From: Acidobacteriota bacterium
GTDB taxonomy: Bacteria; Acidobacteriota; UBA6911; RPQK01; JACQSY01
Direction of reading: 5' to 3'
Assembly (NCBI GenBank): GCA_016211085.1
Contig: JACQSY010000020.1
Location: 62,001 to 126,000 of the forward strand
DNA: 64,000 nt
Shown here: in pieces, positions 34,911 to 43,176 of the stretch
Layout of the letters: the number at the start of each line of letters is the position of its first letter
Numbering within the stretch: position 1 is the first letter of the stretch
Position numbers and translations under genes: made by a program
The notes under the pieces: generated by a model
The model's database searches: none
Told to the model about the DNA's origin: nothing
What the model saw: only the letters and a program-made list of their open reading frames with translations

Positions 34911-36119
34911 ATGTTCTCAAAAAGGTTCCCCTTGACTGCGCAGATTCTGGTCGGACTCGTTTTGGGAGTCGTCGTGGGTCTCCTGTTCCCCGACGTGGGA
35001 GTGCGCTTGAGAATAGTCTCCGACATTTTTTTGCGGTTGATTCGCATGATCATCGTTCCGCTGCTCTTTGCTTCTCTGGTAGGTGGACTGGTGGGAGACC
35101 AGAGCTTTCGGAAGATCGGCCGCTTGGGTCTTGTTACGGCGCTCTTCTTTCTCATCGCCACAGTGGTGGCTTTTGCTTTGGCGGCATTGGCAGCGGTAGC
35201 ACTCCGACCGGGAGCGGGAGCGCCGCTCACGCTGCCATCTCCTGCCGGACCGATCAGCAGCGGAAAGACGACCTTCTCTGAAGTCGTTCTCAACAGTGTG
35301 CCCGCAAGTGCTGTCGACGCTATGGCGCGCAACGACATTTTGCAGTTAGTAGTCTTTTCAATCTTCTTCGCCGTGGCGTTGTCGCGAATAAGACGCGCCC
35401 AATATCTCACTGGCCTGATCGAGGATTTACGCAGCGTCATGATGGTGCTTACGGATTTTGTGATGCGGCTGGCCCCGGCCGGCGTTTTTGCCGCCTTGGC
35501 CTATGCTCTCGCAGTTGAAGGTTTGGACCTCGTTTTTCGCGTCGCCCGTTTTGTGGTTGCAGTTTACCTTGGCCTGGCTCTTCTGGTGTTTGGGTTCTTT
35601 CTCTTGGTTTCTGTCTTGCTTCGCATTCGGTTTGGTGCGTTTCTAAAGGCCGCGGCGACCCCCTTTCTTCTGGCGTTTTCCACCTGCAGCAGCCAGAGTG
35701 CTTTACCGCGCGCACTGGAAAATATGGAAGCCTTTGGGGTACCAAGGGCCGTTGCGGGTTTTGTTTTGCCCGCGGGCTACTCATTTAATTTGACGGGGTC
35801 ATACGTATATCAGGTAATCGCCCTCTTCTTTCTCATCCAGAGTTACGGGATTCAAATGAGCTACAGTCAACTCCTTCTTCTGGTGATGGGATTGATGATC
35901 ACAAGTAAAGGGATTGCCACCGTGCCGAGAGCCAGCCTGGTGGTTTTAGCGGCGACGCTGACTAGTTTTCAGCTGCCTCTCGATGGTATCGCGATCCTTT
36001 TGGCCGTCGATCAGGTACTGGACATGCCGCGTACGGGTGTCAATGTGATCGGTAACTGTCTGGCATGCGTGGTCGTGGGAACTTTTGGCAATCCCCAAAG
36101 CCCCACCGATAAGAAGTGA
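34911..36119 (+). CDS. Dicarboxylate/amino-acid:cation symporter (DAACS family)
   Basis: 402 residues from the ATG at 34911 (GTG at 34890 in frame is possible). A glutamate/dicarboxylate transporter of the GltP/DctA kind: RLIRMIIVPLLFASLVGGL in helix 2-3, AFSTCSSQSALPRALENME as hairpin 1 (the family Ser-rich re-entrant loop), GVPRAVAGFVLPAGYSFNLT with the substrate and cation site in helix 7, GIATVPRASLVVLAATLTSF hairpin 2 and DMPRTGVNVIGNCLACVVV in helix 8 (the substrate-binding Asp/Arg/Asn region). It imports acidic amino acids or C4-dicarboxylates with sodium or protons. Not in an obvious operon. Confidence 0.93.
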   Translation: MFSKRFPLTAQILVGLVLGVVVGLLFPDVGVRLRIVSDIFLRLIRMIIVPLLFASLVGGLVGDQSFRKIGRLGLVTALFFLIATVVAFALAALAAVALRPGAGAPLTLPSPAGPISSGKTTFSEVVLNSVPASAVDAMARNDILQLVVFSIFFAVALSRIRRAQYLTGLIEDLRSVMMVLTDFVMRLAPAGVFAALAYALAVEGLDLVFRVARFVVAVYLGLALLVFGFFLLVSVLLRIRFGAFLKAAATPFLLAFSTCSSQSALPRALENMEAFGVPRAVAGFVLPAGYSFNLTGSYVYQVIALFFLIQSYGIQMSYSQLLLLVMGLMITSKGIATVPRASLVVLAATLTSFQLPLDGIAILLAVDQVLDMPRTGVNVIGNCLACVVVGTFGNPQSPTDKK

Positions 36120-36208
36120 CAGCGAGCGGCAAAGTCTCCCGCTTGAAAGTGAGAGCCTTTCTGCAACTATCGCAATCCTGAAGACTCAGAAACTAAAGGA
36201 GGTGTTGT

Positions 36209-36412
36209 ATGGTTCAGAGATCCTGCCCGGCGTGCGCCGGTAATGGGCTTTGCCACAACTGCAGCGGCAGCGGCATACAAAAATCTGCGGACCCTCTTTA
36301 TACCGGTGAAGTCCACCCCGGACCTGGTGCCAGCACTACCATGAGCCGGCCTTGTCCACATTGCAATGGGACCGGAACCTGTCAGCAGTGCCGTGGCTCC
36401 GGGAGCGAATAA
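36209..36412 (+). CDS. Small CxxCxGxG zinc-knuckle protein
   Basis: 67 residues with a strong ribosome site (AAAGGAGGTG). Four knuckles of the DnaJ central-domain type are visible: CPACAGNG, CHNCSGSG, CPHCNGTG and CQQCRGSG. Paired as 1+2 and 3+4, they could bind two zinc ions. A flexible Gly/Pro-rich link of about 20 residues (GEVHPGPGASTT) separates the pairs. No J domain or client-binding domain is present. Such free knuckle proteins may act as thiol-redox or folding helpers; the role is not shown. Followed 18 bases later by a small membrane protein gene. Confidence 0.75.
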   Translation: MVQRSCPACAGNGLCHNCSGSGIQKSADPLYTGEVHPGPGASTTMSRPCPHCNGTGTCQQCRGSGSE

Positions 36413-36430
36413 GGCCCGCAACAGGAATTT

Positions 36431-36613
36431 ATGTCGGCAACGGTGATTTATTTAATTGGCTTTTGCCTGTTCACGCTGGGAGTCGCCTATGGCGCTCACC
36501 TGATGGGATTGTCAGAGCGATGGATCACAACCATTGTTTTGATACTCCTGGGCTTGGGAATATTTACTGCAGCGACCCGGACCCGACATCGTGAACCTCC
36601 GGCTGAGCATTAA
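36431..36613 (+). CDS. Small two-helix membrane protein
   Basis: 60 residues with a ribosome site (AACAGGAATTT) before the ATG. Two hydrophobic helices (about residues 4-22, VIYLIGFCLFTLGVAYGAHL, and 31-47, ITTIVLILLGLGIFTAAT) are followed by a basic-acidic tail RTRHREPPAEH. No family is recognised. It lies 18 bases after the zinc-knuckle gene on the same strand and may be co-expressed. Confidence 0.6.
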   Translation: MSATVIYLIGFCLFTLGVAYGAHLMGLSERWITTIVLILLGLGIFTAATRTRHREPPAEH

Positions 36614-36670
36614 TTAACGCCGCTTTCCCATGGAGCCGGGCGTCGACTCTTGCGGCATTCCTGTGGGAGC

Positions 36671-37480
36671 CTATAAATTGAGCCGAGCGGGAAGTTCTGT
36701 TGCTTCCAGGTGAATGCCTACGAAAAAATCCCCAAATTGCCCGTAGACGGCGCTGACTTCGTCAAAGCGCATTTCATAAACGATTCTTTTGAAATAAACG
36801 GGATCGTCAGCGAACAACGTGACCCCCCACTCCCATTGATCCATCCCGGTCGATCCGGTCACCAGCTGCTGTACCTTGCTTGCAAATCTTCTTCCGGTGA
36901 TGGCATGTCCGCCCATCAGGCGCTTTCTGGTTTCAAAGTCCAGGGAATACCAGTTTTTCAGCTCGCCTCTTCCTTTGTTCATGGGATAAAAGCACATCAC
37001 GCGGTGGGACGGGAGCTTGGGATAAAGTCGCTCATTGACGTAGCGCTGCATGGCATCTCGAAAGGCTTGCATCTTTTGCTGGTACACGGGCGAATCCGCA
37101 GGGAGACCTTCTTTCTCGCGCAAGCTGCGGTCATAGTCGTCTTCTCGGGTGATGTACTCGGAAGTCTCGGTCATGGAAAGATACGAGTGTATTGTTTGTA
37201 GAGTCCCCCCCGGAAAGGAAGCCGCCACGGCGTTTTCGGCTTGATTAATATGGTTTAGATCCGGATCAATCAACATGAGGGCGAAATCCGCCTTGTGACC
37301 CACGATGGAGTACAGGTGGCCCTGGCAGTCTTTGTTGTTGCGGAACTTTTCCAAAACGCGTGAGAGACAATCAAAAGCCTGGGAGCGCTCTTGGGGTTCG
37401 AGCAGCTTCCAAAGTCTGCGGTCCACCCGATAAAAAAGGTGAAGCACGAACCAACCTTCTTGAGCCCGAATTGCATCCAT
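36671..37480 (-). CDS. hemQ: Coproheme decarboxylase (HemQ/ChdC, chlorite-dismutase family)
   Basis: 269 residues from the ATG at 37480; a TTG at 37519 is an alternative. The chlorite-dismutase-like barrel is shown by EGWFVLHLFYRVDRRLW, ADFALMLIDPDL, YPMNKGRGELKNWYSLDFET (with the conserved Tyr region), LMGGHAITGRRFASKVQQLV (His that ligates heme) and MDQWEWGVTLFADDPVYFKR near the end. HemQ turns coproheme III into protoheme in the coproporphyrin-dependent branch of heme synthesis. No other heme genes are adjacent. True chlorite dismutases have an Arg near the distal pocket, which I cannot place, so HemQ is preferred. Confidence 0.88.
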   Translation of the reverse strand: MDAIRAQEGWFVLHLFYRVDRRLWKLLEPQERSQAFDCLSRVLEKFRNNKDCQGHLYSIVGHKADFALMLIDPDLNHINQAENAVAASFPGGTLQTIHSYLSMTETSEYITREDDYDRSLREKEGLPADSPVYQQKMQAFRDAMQRYVNERLYPKLPSHRVMCFYPMNKGRGELKNWYSLDFETRKRLMGGHAITGRRFASKVQQLVTGSTGMDQWEWGVTLFADDPVYFKRIVYEMRFDEVSAVYGQFGDFFVGIHLEATELPARLNL

Positions 37481-37834
37481 GCTGCGTTTTAATATAGTTA
37501 ATTCCCGGCGTGCAGGCAAAGCTAGGCTCTCGACACGGCGGTCACGGACTTAGAAATGGCCGCGGAGAAAAAAGGCGTCACGTTTTGAGGCAGCACCCAG
37601 AAACATGATCCGGGCGGTGGAGCCACTCTGAGCCATTTTTGAGTTCTGGTGACTGATTCCCGGTAACTCAAAGATATTCTCGTGGGAGAGTTGGTTTCGA
37701 GTTGACCCGGCGAAAGGCGCCTATTCGTGCTTTTCTGAGGAGGGGGAATTGGTGAACGTGGAGCCTGTTCCCACTTTAGCCACCTTCGGCTCCCTTGCCG
37801 CTAATAAGGGAATTTCAAGTGAGGCTACGCGCTC
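37481..37834. other. 354-base intergenic stretch without a recognised gene
   Basis: This lies between hemQ and the sulfate-reductase gene, both on the minus strand. A 75-codon plus frame beginning near 37749 overlaps the reductase gene and resembles no family. I see no terminator with a T run and no RNA fold that I recognise. Confidence 0.35.
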
Positions 37835-38551
37835 TCAATCGGGAAGGATACTCGGCTTCCGCATATGGAGCCCGCACTCTTTATGGGTTTCCAGCTCCCA
37901 CCACCAGCGGCCTGCACGCGGGTCTTCGCCGGGAACAATAGCGCGGGTGCAGGGCGCGCAGCCGATGCTTGGATAGTTCTGGTCGTGGAGGCGATTGTAC
38001 GGTACCTGGTTTTTGCGAATGTAATCCCACACCTCGGCTTCGGTCCATTCGACGAGGGGATTGATCTTGATCCGATTGCCATCCTGTTCGACTTTGAAAA
38101 TGGAAGTTCTCGTCAAAGACTGCTCACGGCGCAAACCTGAAACCCAGGCGTCCAAACCCGCCAGGGCGCGTTGGAGAGGCTCTACCTTGCGGACATGGCA
38201 GCAAAGCCGGCGCAGTTCCACACTCTTGTAGAAAAGATTGATGCCCTCCTTCTGGACCATTTCCTCTACCTTTTCAGCCTTAGGGAAATGAATCTCCAGC
38301 GGCAGCCCGTAACGTTTTTCAACTTCTTCCATAAGCTGGTAGGTTTCCTTGGGTAGCCGTCCCGTGTCCAGCGTGAAAACACGAGGACGGGGGCTGATCC
38401 GGGTCAACAGATCAAGGAGTACCATGTCCTCCGCCCCAAAGCTTGAAGCCAGGGCTACGCGGTCTCCGTACTCTTCAATTGCCCACCGCAGCAATTCTAT
38501 GGTCGGGAGTTTCTCTTTTTCTTTTTGAAATGTGGCAAAGTCCATAGTCAA
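37835..38551 (-). CDS. cysH: Adenylyl-sulfate (APS/PAPS) reductase
   Basis: 238 residues. The nucleotide pocket is seen as VALASSFGAEDMVLLDLL with LDTGRLPKETYQL, and the adenylyl-sulfate loop as SGLRREQSLTR. Two cysteine pairs, RLCCHVRKVEPL and CAPCTRAI, are the ligands of a [4Fe-4S] cluster in APS reductases and are absent from cluster-free PAPS reductases. The catalytic Cys is in THKECGLH close to the C-terminus. So it reduces adenylyl sulfate to sulfite with thioredoxin. It is divergent from the sulfite reductase gene, 142 bases apart, which would take its product on to sulfide. Confidence 0.92.
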   Translation of the reverse strand: MTMDFATFQKEKEKLPTIELLRWAIEEYGDRVALASSFGAEDMVLLDLLTRISPRPRVFTLDTGRLPKETYQLMEEVEKRYGLPLEIHFPKAEKVEEMVQKEGINLFYKSVELRRLCCHVRKVEPLQRALAGLDAWVSGLRREQSLTRTSIFKVEQDGNRIKINPLVEWTEAEVWDYIRKNQVPYNRLHDQNYPSIGCAPCTRAIVPGEDPRAGRWWWELETHKECGLHMRKPSILPD

Positions 38552-38618
38552 ATCCGGGACAAGTCTACTAAAGTGTTCTGGGGCTGTTTTCCCCGTGCAG
38601 TTCGGAAGCCAGCCCTCC

Positions 38619-38646
38619 TTGACACGGTCAATTGATCGGATACACT
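38619..38646 (+). promoter_or_regulatory. Candidate sigma-70 promoter of the sulfite reductase gene
   Basis: TTGACA (38619-38624) and TACACT (38641-38646) are separated by 16 bases and lie 48 bases before the ATG at 38694. The -35 box is perfect and the -10 box has four of six consensus bases. Confidence 0.55.
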
Positions 38647-38654
38647 ATAACATT

Positions 38655-38677
38655 ATTCCGATAAACAAAGTCGGGAT
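38655..38677. promoter_or_regulatory. Inverted repeat, possible Rrf2-type operator
   Basis: ATTCCGA and TCGGGAT form a near-perfect inverted pair (one mismatch) separated by nine bases, just downstream of the -10 box. A protein bound here would block transcription. The layout recalls binding sites of Rrf2-family regulators such as IscR and CymR, which control sulfur and iron-sulfur genes. No such regulator is in the window. Confidence 0.38.
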
Positions 38678-38693
38678 TTTTTAGGAGTGCATC

Positions 38694-40988
38694 ATGAAAG
38701 CAAGTAATGGGGCTTGGCGCGAGCGGCTTTTGGGACGGATGCCCGAACACGTGGCGCGCGAGGTCGACATTTACGAGACGGAAATCGAGTTGCGCAAGCA
38801 GGGGAAAATAGAAGAGAAGCTCTTTGCGGAAACGCGGCTTCGCCGCGGGGTTTATGGTCAGCGTTACGACAACGGACAGCGCTGGGATGGGGAAAAAACC
38901 CAACAACTGGGGTTCCCCAGTGCTACGTTGACCAAAGGTCCGAGCACCGTTTGGGATGCCCCGGGAATGCAACGAATCAAGATACCTTTTGGGGGATTGA
39001 CAACCCTCCAGTTGGAGGTATTGGCTGAGTTAGCTGAGGAGTACTCGGATGGAATTGCCCACGTTACAACCCGACAGGATTTTCAGCTGCATTTTGTGCA
39101 TATTGAAGATACTCCCACTTTGATGAGACGGCTGGCTGCCGTGGGCATCACCACTCGCGAGGCTTGCGGAAACACCGTGCGGAACGTCACCGCTTGTCCT
39201 TATGCCGGCGTCTGCCGGGACGAAGCCTTTGATGTCACACCCTACGCTCGCGCCTGTGCTTATTTTCTGCTGGGACATCCGGACACTCAGGACTTTGGCC
39301 GCAAGTTCAAAGTAGCTTTTTCAGGATGCGAGCAGCACGCCTGCGGACTGGTCAACCTTCATGACATGGGCGCTGTTGCCGTGAAGCGGCTTGAAAACGG
39401 CAAAGAAAGGCGTGGCTTCGCGTTTTATGTGGGGGGCGGATTGGGCGCTGTTCCGCATTCTGCCAAGCTGTTCTCAGAGTTCCTGCCGGAGGAGGAGTTG
39501 CTCCCCACGGCCCAGGCCATTTCCCGTGTTTTTGCACGAATGGGTGAAAAGAAGAATCGCAACCGCGCCCGCCTGAAATTCCTGGTGAGTGATTTGGGGA
39601 TTGAGGAATTTCGGCGAATCGTCCTGGAAGAACGTGCCCAGCTTGCTCCTGATCCAGCTTGGACCGACTACCTGAAAAAGGTCGACGCGGTCACCGAGAC
39701 CCCGCTGAAGCTGTTGGCACCTTTGAATAGCCATTCTGTTCCGGAAGGATTTGAGCGCTGGCTCCAGACCAACGTGGCTCGCCAGCGTCAAGCAGGTTAT
39801 GCGGTCGCGACCATCGCGTTGCCCCTGGGCGATATCACTTCCGATCAATTGCGGTCGCTTGCCGGAATCGCCCGCAGACACGTTAACGACACCATTCGAA
39901 CAACGGTTGAGCAGAACATCGTGCTGCGTTGGGTACGCGAAGCCGATCTTCAGCAGCTTTACCTGGAGCTGAAGGAAATCGGGCTGGCAGAACCCGGAGC
40001 CGGCACCATCGTAGACATAGTCGCCTGCCCGGGGACGGATACCTGCAAGCTGGGTATTGCTTCCTCTCGGGGCCTGGCAGCAGAACTGCGCACCCGATTA
40101 GCAGAGCGCAATCATGAGTTGGAACAAGCGGTACAAAACCTTCACATCAAAATCAGTGGCTGCTTTAATTCCTGCGGACAGCACCATATTTCAGATCTGG
40201 GGTTCTACGGTGTGAGTCGTCACGTCGGCGGACATACCGTTCCTCATTTCCAGCTGGTATTAGGCGGGCAGTGGGCGCAGAACGCGGGAAGCTATGGGCT
40301 GGCTATATGTGCCATTCCGGCCAAGCGCGTTCCCGAGACGGTACAACGATTGACGGATCGTTACCTTAAGGACCGTGAGAGAGCTGAAAGCTTTCAGAGC
40401 TTCGTTAAACGTATTGGAAAGGCTGAGATCAAGCGTATGCTTGAGGACCTGATGCGAGTGCCGCCCCACAACGAGGATCCTTCTTTTTACTCAGACTGGG
40501 GAGACCCGAGGGAATTCACTATCGGGGACATGGGTGTGGGTGAATGTGCCGGAGAAGTCGTTTCTCGCGTGGCATTTGAACTTGCGGCGGCCGAGCGTGA
40601 GGTCTTCGAAGCTCAGGTCAGCCTTGAGCGCGGTGAGTATCAACAAGCGGGTGAAAAGGCGTACCAAGCCATGCTGCAAGCGGCGCGGGCCGTGGTTCGA
40701 ATGCAGTACTACGATGTACCGGGTGAGGCGGAGACCATTGTGAGAGAATTCAAGGCTCGGTTTTATGAGACGCAACTGTTCTTTGACCCGTTTGCAGGGG
40801 GGAAATTTGGTCAGTTTCTCTTTCGCGCTCACGAACGAGCCGCTGTTTCTTTTACGCAGGAATCGGCCCACCAGCGGATCGAGGAAGCGCAACTCTTTGT
40901 GGAAGCGGCATACAGTTGCGAAGCTCGTGTAAGCGCCGCCGGCAGTTTACCCAAGGCAAGCCCGCCGGCCTTGCAGAGCCGCTCCTGA
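38694..40988 (+). CDS. Siroheme nitrite/sulfite reductase with C-terminal HEPN-like extension
   Basis: 764 residues, preceded by TTAGGAGTGC. Residues about 80-600 form the duplicated siroheme-reductase core. The C-terminal half shows CPGTDTC (near 445-451) and ISGCFNSC (near 488-492), the ligands of the coupled [4Fe-4S]-siroheme centre. The N-terminal half also has CPYAGVC (near 168) and SGCEQHACG (near 213), where classical enzymes have lost the cysteines. About residues 604-750 are an added helical domain (EVVSRVAFELAAAEREVFEA, QAGEKAYQAMLQAARAVV, RIEEAQLFVEAAYSCEA) of HEPN-like pattern. With the divergent APS reductase, sulfite reduction is the likely role. It ends 7 bases before the next gene. 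Confidence 0.88.
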   Translation: MKASNGAWRERLLGRMPEHVAREVDIYETEIELRKQGKIEEKLFAETRLRRGVYGQRYDNGQRWDGEKTQQLGFPSATLTKGPSTVWDAPGMQRIKIPFGGLTTLQLEVLAELAEEYSDGIAHVTTRQDFQLHFVHIEDTPTLMRRLAAVGITTREACGNTVRNVTACPYAGVCRDEAFDVTPYARACAYFLLGHPDTQDFGRKFKVAFSGCEQHACGLVNLHDMGAVAVKRLENGKERRGFAFYVGGGLGAVPHSAKLFSEFLPEEELLPTAQAISRVFARMGEKKNRNRARLKFLVSDLGIEEFRRIVLEERAQLAPDPAWTDYLKKVDAVTETPLKLLAPLNSHSVPEGFERWLQTNVARQRQAGYAVATIALPLGDITSDQLRSLAGIARRHVNDTIRTTVEQNIVLRWVREADLQQLYLELKEIGLAEPGAGTIVDIVACPGTDTCKLGIASSRGLAAELRTRLAERNHELEQAVQNLHIKISGCFNSCGQHHISDLGFYGVSRHVGGHTVPHFQLVLGGQWAQNAGSYGLAICAIPAKRVPETVQRLTDRYLKDRERAESFQSFVKRIGKAEIKRMLEDLMRVPPHNEDPSFYSDWGDPREFTIGDMGVGECAGEVVSRVAFELAAAEREVFEAQVSLERGEYQQAGEKAYQAMLQAARAVVRMQYYDVPGEAETIVREFKARFYETQLFFDPFAGGKFGQFLFRAHERAAVSFTQESAHQRIEEAQLFVEAAYSCEARVSAAGSLPKASPPALQSRS

Positions 40989-40995
40989 AAACAAA

Positions 40996-41571
40996 ATGGA
41001 CTTACAGCAGTTGAATCTGAAATTCTTTGTGGAGGACCCCTCCGGTGTTGACCTGGCTTTGCTCCCGGTCATCTTCAACCGATGGATTAAAGAGAAGGTT
41101 GCCGAAGAACTGTTGATTGATGTCGCCGATTACCGCCACGTCTTTCACGGACCCGGGGTAGTCCTGATCGGCCACGAGTGTAACTTCAGCATGGATTGCG
41201 GAGGCGGACGCCTCGGCCTGCTCTATAATCGGAAGTCAAAGATGAGCGGGAATGATGAGGAGCGCTTGCAAAAAGTCTTCAAAGCCACGCTCACGGCCTG
41301 TCGTCGTCTGGAGTTGGATCCGCTTTGGAAGGACGGCTTGACTTTCCAGGGTGACGAATTCCAGTTAATTATAAATGACCGTCTGTTGGCACCCAATACG
41401 GATGAGACGTTGCAGAAACTGCAGCCCACGCTCCTCCCTTTTTTGGCTCGTTTTTACAAGGGTGCAAATCTTGTTGTGAATCGTGACGAGAATGAGAAGC
41501 AGCGTTTCAGTATGGCTGTCAGGAGCGACACCACCTTTTCGGTGGAAGAACTGCTTGCGAATCTCTCTTAA
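40996..41571 (+). CDS. Conserved protein of unknown function downstream of sulfite reductase
   Basis: 191 residues, 7 bases after the reductase stop, so surely in the same transcript. I do not recognise a named family. Visible traits: a soluble alpha/beta composition with no signal peptide or membrane helix, two cysteines in the segment IGHECNFSMDCGGGRLGLLY (about residues 58-77), and a Leu-rich helix near the C-terminus. The cysteine segment could bind metal or take part in thiol chemistry, which would suit a sulfur operon. This is inference from position. Confidence 0.6.
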   Translation: MDLQQLNLKFFVEDPSGVDLALLPVIFNRWIKEKVAEELLIDVADYRHVFHGPGVVLIGHECNFSMDCGGGRLGLLYNRKSKMSGNDEERLQKVFKATLTACRRLELDPLWKDGLTFQGDEFQLIINDRLLAPNTDETLQKLQPTLLPFLARFYKGANLVVNRDENEKQRFSMAVRSDTTFSVEELLANLS

Positions 41572-41607
41572 CCTTGCCGGGACTTGACCACCAGTTTCCA
41601 AAAGAGC

Positions 41608-42090
41608 CTACCAGTAAGACTCGTCCAGCTCGACCCCATCTTCCAGATACCAGCGTTCAGAATCGTACTTACGTGCCAGCAACACGAAGAGTTTCTTAAA
41701 CTTGGAAACTTCGGATCTCGGAACGGTGACACGCATCCCCAGCTTTTCATCTTTCGCAGGCAGATCGGTCTCACTTAGAACAAAACCTTGGACAGAGACC
41801 TTGTCGACGTTCCACCAGTTGCTGGTGTAGCCTTGATCGAAAGACACTGCTGCTTTGTCCAAAGTTGTGTCATTCTTTAACAGCTCAACCTTCACGTTGC
41901 TGAGCACTGTTCCAGCCACTCCGATGCCGACCCGATAGTCCTTACCCGCGGAAAGGTCGTTGAAGCGAGTGGTGAGGACCACCGCTTCACTGGTCGATTT
42001 CACCACAGGAGCGGTCATAGAGGCGCGTTCCTGAGCCAGCAAGAAAAGCGTTGTGACCCATGGTATTGTGAGTACGAATATTTTTTTCAT
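41608..42090 (-). CDS. Secreted protein of unknown function
   Basis: 160 residues from the ATG at 42090 (the frame is open to 42147). A clear signal peptide (MKKIFVLTIPWVTTLFLLAQ) is followed by a beta-rich domain with VVLTTRFNDLSAGKDYRVGI and VQGFVLSETDLPAKDEKLGM. It may be an Ig-like fold. The end is Tyr/Trp-rich (SERWYLEDGVELDESYW). No family recognised and no neighbours on the same strand. Confidence 0.55.
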   Translation of the reverse strand: MKKIFVLTIPWVTTLFLLAQERASMTAPVVKSTSEAVVLTTRFNDLSAGKDYRVGIGVAGTVLSNVKVELLKNDTTLDKAAVSFDQGYTSNWWNVDKVSVQGFVLSETDLPAKDEKLGMRVTVPRSEVSKFKKLFVLLARKYDSERWYLEDGVELDESYW

Positions 42091-42299
42091 TTTAATCCGT
42101 CTCCGCGAAATTAATGTCATTATCTTAGCACTACGGAGCCGTGTCAAATCGTCACCTTGAGCACGGTGACGTCAAGCCGCGGTGCCGCCGTGTTTCCCGT
42201 TTCTACTCCTCCTCGCTTGGCAGGCGAGTTCCAAGGGCAAAATTCAACATATTCAGTGGACGGGGACACTCGGTGGGGGCTTGAGCTATACTGCCTGTC

Positions 42300-42818
42300 A
42301 TGAGATTACAAACACTCTGGATAGGGCTGGGAGTTATCTCGGTTTTGGGGCTGGATCTGGCGGCAGAGATTTCTGCTCGCAACTTTCTTTGGATAAATTC
42401 CGAAGTCTGTACAGCGGGACAACCCTCGCTGCAGGATCTCGTCGAATTGAAAGGAAAGGGGCTGCGCTCGGTTTTGAGCCTTCGTCTACTGACGAAGGCC
42501 CCCATTGTTGTGGAAGAGGAGGAGCGGGCCAAGCAGCTTGGCCTCAAGTACTTCAATGTTCCCGTAGACGTGTCACGCCTGGACGAATCAAGCGTCGACC
42601 GTTTCCTGGAAATTGTCGCTGACCGAAGTAACCGACCCATTTTGATCCACTGTGCCAGCGCGGGTCGTGTCGGTGCTTTTTGGATCGTCCACAGGGTGCT
42701 GCGCGATGGTTGGAGCTTTGAAAAAGCCGAGGAAGAAGCCCGAAGGATCGGTCTGAACAACCGGGTTTTGTTGGAATTTGCGAGAGGATATCTCAGGAAG
42801 CGAGGTTTGGCCCCATGA
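42300..42818 (+). CDS. Exported tyrosine-phosphatase-like protein (DUF442/BLH type)
   Basis: 172 residues with a signal peptide or anchor (RLQTLWIGLGVISVLGLDLA). The domain has VCTAGQPSLQDLVELKGKGL, LRSVLSLRLL and FNVPVDVSRLDESSVDRFLE, followed by the P-loop ILIHCASAGRVGAFWIVHRV. The catalytic loop reads Cys-x4-Arg, one residue shorter than the usual Cys-x5-Arg of protein-tyrosine phosphatases and like the DUF442/beta-lactamase-hydrolase group. It could remove phosphate from periplasmic substrates. Stop overlaps the next ATG (ATGA). Confidence 0.75.
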   Translation: MRLQTLWIGLGVISVLGLDLAAEISARNFLWINSEVCTAGQPSLQDLVELKGKGLRSVLSLRLLTKAPIVVEEEERAKQLGLKYFNVPVDVSRLDESSVDRFLEIVADRSNRPILIHCASAGRVGAFWIVHRVLRDGWSFEKAEEEARRIGLNNRVLLEFARGYLRKRGLAP

Positions 42819-43156
42819 GCTCTATCGTCAAGGAAAGATGCGTTCCCTGCAGGCAGGGTGCGCCGAGGCTGACGCCTGAAGAGATCTGTGAGCTTTTGCC
42901 TTCAGTACCCGGGTGGAGCGTACAGGAACGAGAGGGGATTGCGCGTTTAGAACGCGTATTTCAGTTCAAGGACTTTGCGCAAGCTCTGCAATTCACAAAC
43001 GAAGTGGGGCGCATTGCTGAGGATGAGGACCACCACCCAGCGATCCTTACAGAGTGGGGCCGCGTTACTGTGAGTTGGTGGACCCACAAGATCGGGGGCC
43101 TTCATCGCAATGACTTCGTGATGGCGGCTAAGACCAACAGCCTCCTTAAGAAATAA
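42815..43156 (+). CDS. phhB: Pterin-4a-carbinolamine dehydratase
   Basis: 113 residues. The family core is clear: VPGWSVQEREGIARLERVFQ, FTNEVGRIAEDEDHHPAILT (the catalytic His pair) and VTVSWWTHKIGGLHRNDFVM. It removes water from 4a-hydroxytetrahydrobiopterin after aromatic amino-acid hydroxylation, and related proteins act in molybdenum-pterin or transcription contexts. Residues 1-20 include CVPC and form an extra tail. Overlaps the phosphatase-like gene by four bases. No aromatic hydroxylase gene lies nearby. Confidence 0.9.
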   Translation: MSSIVKERCVPCRQGAPRLTPEEICELLPSVPGWSVQEREGIARLERVFQFKDFAQALQFTNEVGRIAEDEDHHPAILTEWGRVTVSWWTHKIGGLHRNDFVMAAKTNSLLKK

Positions 43157-43176
43157 CCCCCTTGCTGTGGTTTATC

